DNA of 64,000 nt from UBA7957 sp965224675 (GTDB lineage: Bacteria; Pseudomonadota; Gammaproteobacteria; Granulosicoccales; Granulosicoccaceae): NCBI GenBank assembly GCA_965224675.1, contig CBDDAA010000002.1:2108001-2172000 (forward strand), in the 5' to 3' direction. Numbering within the stretch: position 1 is the stretch's first letter; every line of letters begins with the position of its first letter. Of the stretch, positions 62,545-64,000 are shown one piece after another. The position numbers were made by a program, and so were the translations under genes. The notes under the pieces are model-generated. The model made no database searches. It had not been told where the DNA came from and saw only the letters and a list, made by a program, of their open reading frames with translations.

Positions 62545-63672
62545 TTATGAGGACGAGGGTATTGCTGCAAAGATTTTTTGCAAACACTCAGGTACCGCGT
62601 GGTGCCAATCGATAAACATTGATGTTGGGCATCCGAGTTTTCCGGGGTCAAAGCTGCCAACTGCAAGTGCGCCATAAGATTTTGCTAATCGATGAGCCTC
62701 TGCCTCAATCCGGCGCAAACCTTTACCATATTCAGTTTTGGCAATACCATTGTAATAATCAGGATGGAAAGGTGTTTGCACTAATACTACTTGTACGCCT
62801 TGCTCTCTCAGCAGGGCCAATAACCGTTCCATAGCGAGTAACTCTTGTGGATCAATGATGAGAGTTTTATGCTGATTTTTTTCCAAATGCTTAAGAGCAT
62901 CTTTGCGCGAGAATTCAGGAGTAAATTTTTGTAAATGTGTTTGTGACCAACGTAATGATCCATCTGCACCAATAACATCCAGTGTTTTCATTGTTTCTTG
63001 CTGAGTTGGTCCTGGTTTAACATCGGCATTAAGCCATTGGTTGATGCTACCCTTCAGTGCTGGAAGCGATAATAAATCAAGCCAGCGTTGGGGTTGTATT
63101 GTGTCTAACCAACTATGATTTGGAATGTTAAGTCGTGTTGCCATGGCCCGGTATTCTGGCGCAAAGTTTTTCCATAATGTTGAGTTGCGTTGATCGATTG
63201 GCATAAAAGTTTGGTAACGTACGCTTAAAACCAATGTTTCAGGTAATCGATTGTTTTCAATTAATAACTCTGTCAGTGCCAGCATATCTTCAACGTAGTC
63301 ACTGTGAATGTGAGCGTTATAAAATGAGCGACCTGGGAACAACTCTGGCAGTGCCTCCTGAAACCGACTACCCCCTGCCACAACAACCTGAGGTGTTTCA
63401 GTTAATTGGCGAATGTGTTCACGACGTAACCCACGCATATCGAAATTTGAATCAAATACGCCATAGTTGCTGCCGTTGATAAACGCTTTCGCTGCCTGCG
63501 CTTTTTCTCCAATGCTATAAACTAGCGGGTTAAACTTATAATTTGCCACGATAATCGCTGCAAGCAGTGCTACTGCGATACTGATGTATGTTAATAAATA
63601 TTTCCCTATAGAGAGATTTGTAGATTTTTTCTTACTGAAGTGGGTTGATTCGTACGTTGCTATGCTTGTCAT
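62545..63672 (-). CDS. SGNH-like membrane-anchored protein (DltD/AlgJ-type role)
   Basis: About 375 residues from the ATG at 63672. One N-terminal membrane helix (LLTYISIAVALLAAIIVANY), periplasmic domain with VVAGGSRFQEALPE (nucleophile Ser position), and D-x-x-H at the end (FIDWHHAVPE). Typical partner of MBOAT proteins in dlt and alg systems, transferring the group to its final acceptor. Confidence 0.75.
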   Translation of the reverse strand: MTSIATYESTHFSKKKSTNLSIGKYLLTYISIAVALLAAIIVANYKFNPLVYSIGEKAQAAKAFINGSNYGVFDSNFDMRGLRREHIRQLTETPQVVVAGGSRFQEALPELFPGRSFYNAHIHSDYVEDMLALTELLIENNRLPETLVLSVRYQTFMPIDQRNSTLWKNFAPEYRAMATRLNIPNHSWLDTIQPQRWLDLLSLPALKGSINQWLNADVKPGPTQQETMKTLDVIGADGSLRWSQTHLQKFTPEFSRKDALKHLEKNQHKTLIIDPQELLAMERLLALLREQGVQVVLVQTPFHPDYYNGIAKTEYGKGLRRIEAEAHRLAKSYGALAVGSFDPGKLGCPTSMFIDWHHAVPECLQKIFAAIPSSS

Positions 63673-63706
63673 GATTTTTCTACTCGAAGTAAGTTTAAGA
63701 AAGGGG

Positions 63707-63949
63707 TTAGGATTTCCAACAAGGCTTCTGCGCCTCACGCTGTGCCGCTATGCGGCTGATGTTGATATCATTCAGTAGATGATCATCAAGTTGAGCCAAT
63801 CTTCGTCTTTGTTTGTAGCGTTCATTACATAACCATAAATAATGATTAAAGCGCTGGAGATACCATCCAAATCGAATTTCCATTGGCTCTGCTAAATCAA
63901 ATTCCTTAATATTTTGTCTATATAAATTAATATATTGAGTTTTTTTCAT
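63707..63949 (-). CDS. DUF1127 small protein
   Basis: 80 residues from the ATG after GGAGAAGGGAA. C-terminal RRRLAQLDDHLLNDINISRIAAQREAQKPCW is the DUF1127 consensus (written here in pieces: RRRLAQLDDHLLNDINIS and AAQREAQKPCW). Such proteins act in RNA or phosphate metabolism in some bacteria. First gene of the operon in view, 34 bases ahead of the SGNH gene; its promoter may lie in the last 50 bases of the window. Confidence 0.8.
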   Translation of the reverse strand: MKKTQYINLYRQNIKEFDLAEPMEIRFGWYLQRFNHYLWLCNERYKQRRRLAQLDDHLLNDINISRIAAQREAQKPCWKS

Positions 63950-64000
63950 TTCCCTTCTCCGATGTGCAATTTTCAATAATCCCAATTTATCGTTGCCATT

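Noticed and set aside
1..64000. tRNA or rRNA genes
   Set aside because: None recognised by eye on either strand; integration of the array is at attI, not at a tRNA.

Overview
The window reads as the chromosome of a gammaproteobacterium, probably aquatic or host-associated; I cannot name the genus. Reasons: a non-flagellar type III secretion (T3SS) operon, a DUF1127 protein, ChrA/ChrB, a GST of the SspA type, and a large low-GC sedentary chromosomal integron with VCR-like attC sites.

Layout. (1) 1-9.7 kb, plus strand: part of a T3SS locus. Gene order is E-like co-chaperone, two small unknowns, G-like TPR chaperone, inner rod candidate, SctJ, SctK, SctL, which follows the Yersinia yscE-L order. 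It is preceded by a probable self-cleaving DUF1521 effector and followed by an unusual TPR/secretin/cohesin lipoprotein. (2) 9.7-15 kb, minus strand: GST, an M1-M28-PDZ peptidase fusion and a TolB-like beta-propeller. (3) 15.1-51.2 kb: integron integrase with an extra N-terminal domain, attI, then about 22 gene cassettes separated by attC sites. Ten cassettes or cassette segments carry toxin-antitoxin modules. Others carry a DUF488/DUF4326/dual-OB trio, a Schlafen-type AlbA_2 protein, Pth2 peptidyl-tRNA hydrolase, DUF1697, TfoX-like, SRPBCC, a ricin-like secreted protein, a serine hydrolase and unknowns. The array is heavily invaded by insertion sequences of the IS1111, IS91 and IS1182 types, and almost every one sits at the same points of an attC site (just 3' of the R'' AAC, or at the GTT of R'). 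(4) 51.2-54.2 kb: a graveyard of IS1380, IS1111, IS91 and probable IS21 remnants around a divergent cytidylyltransferase / CDP-alcohol phosphatidyltransferase pair. (5) 54.3-59.4 kb: SDR, FMN reductase bracketed by two inverted MITEs, pirin, and the chromate genes. (6) 59.5-63.9 kb, minus strand: an operon of DUF1127, SGNH protein, MBOAT, tRNA-synthetase-like amino acid:carrier-protein ligase and carrier protein, which resembles a dlt operon whose DltA has been replaced.

The most unusual signals are: short inserts of 49, 55 and 74 nt, each made of two hairpins with GGA (or TCC) loops, that interrupt the recombinase genes of three unrelated IS types; convergence of unrelated IS families on attC; the dlt-like operon with a synthetase-type ligase; and the DUF1521 effector with a GD-PHV cleavage site.
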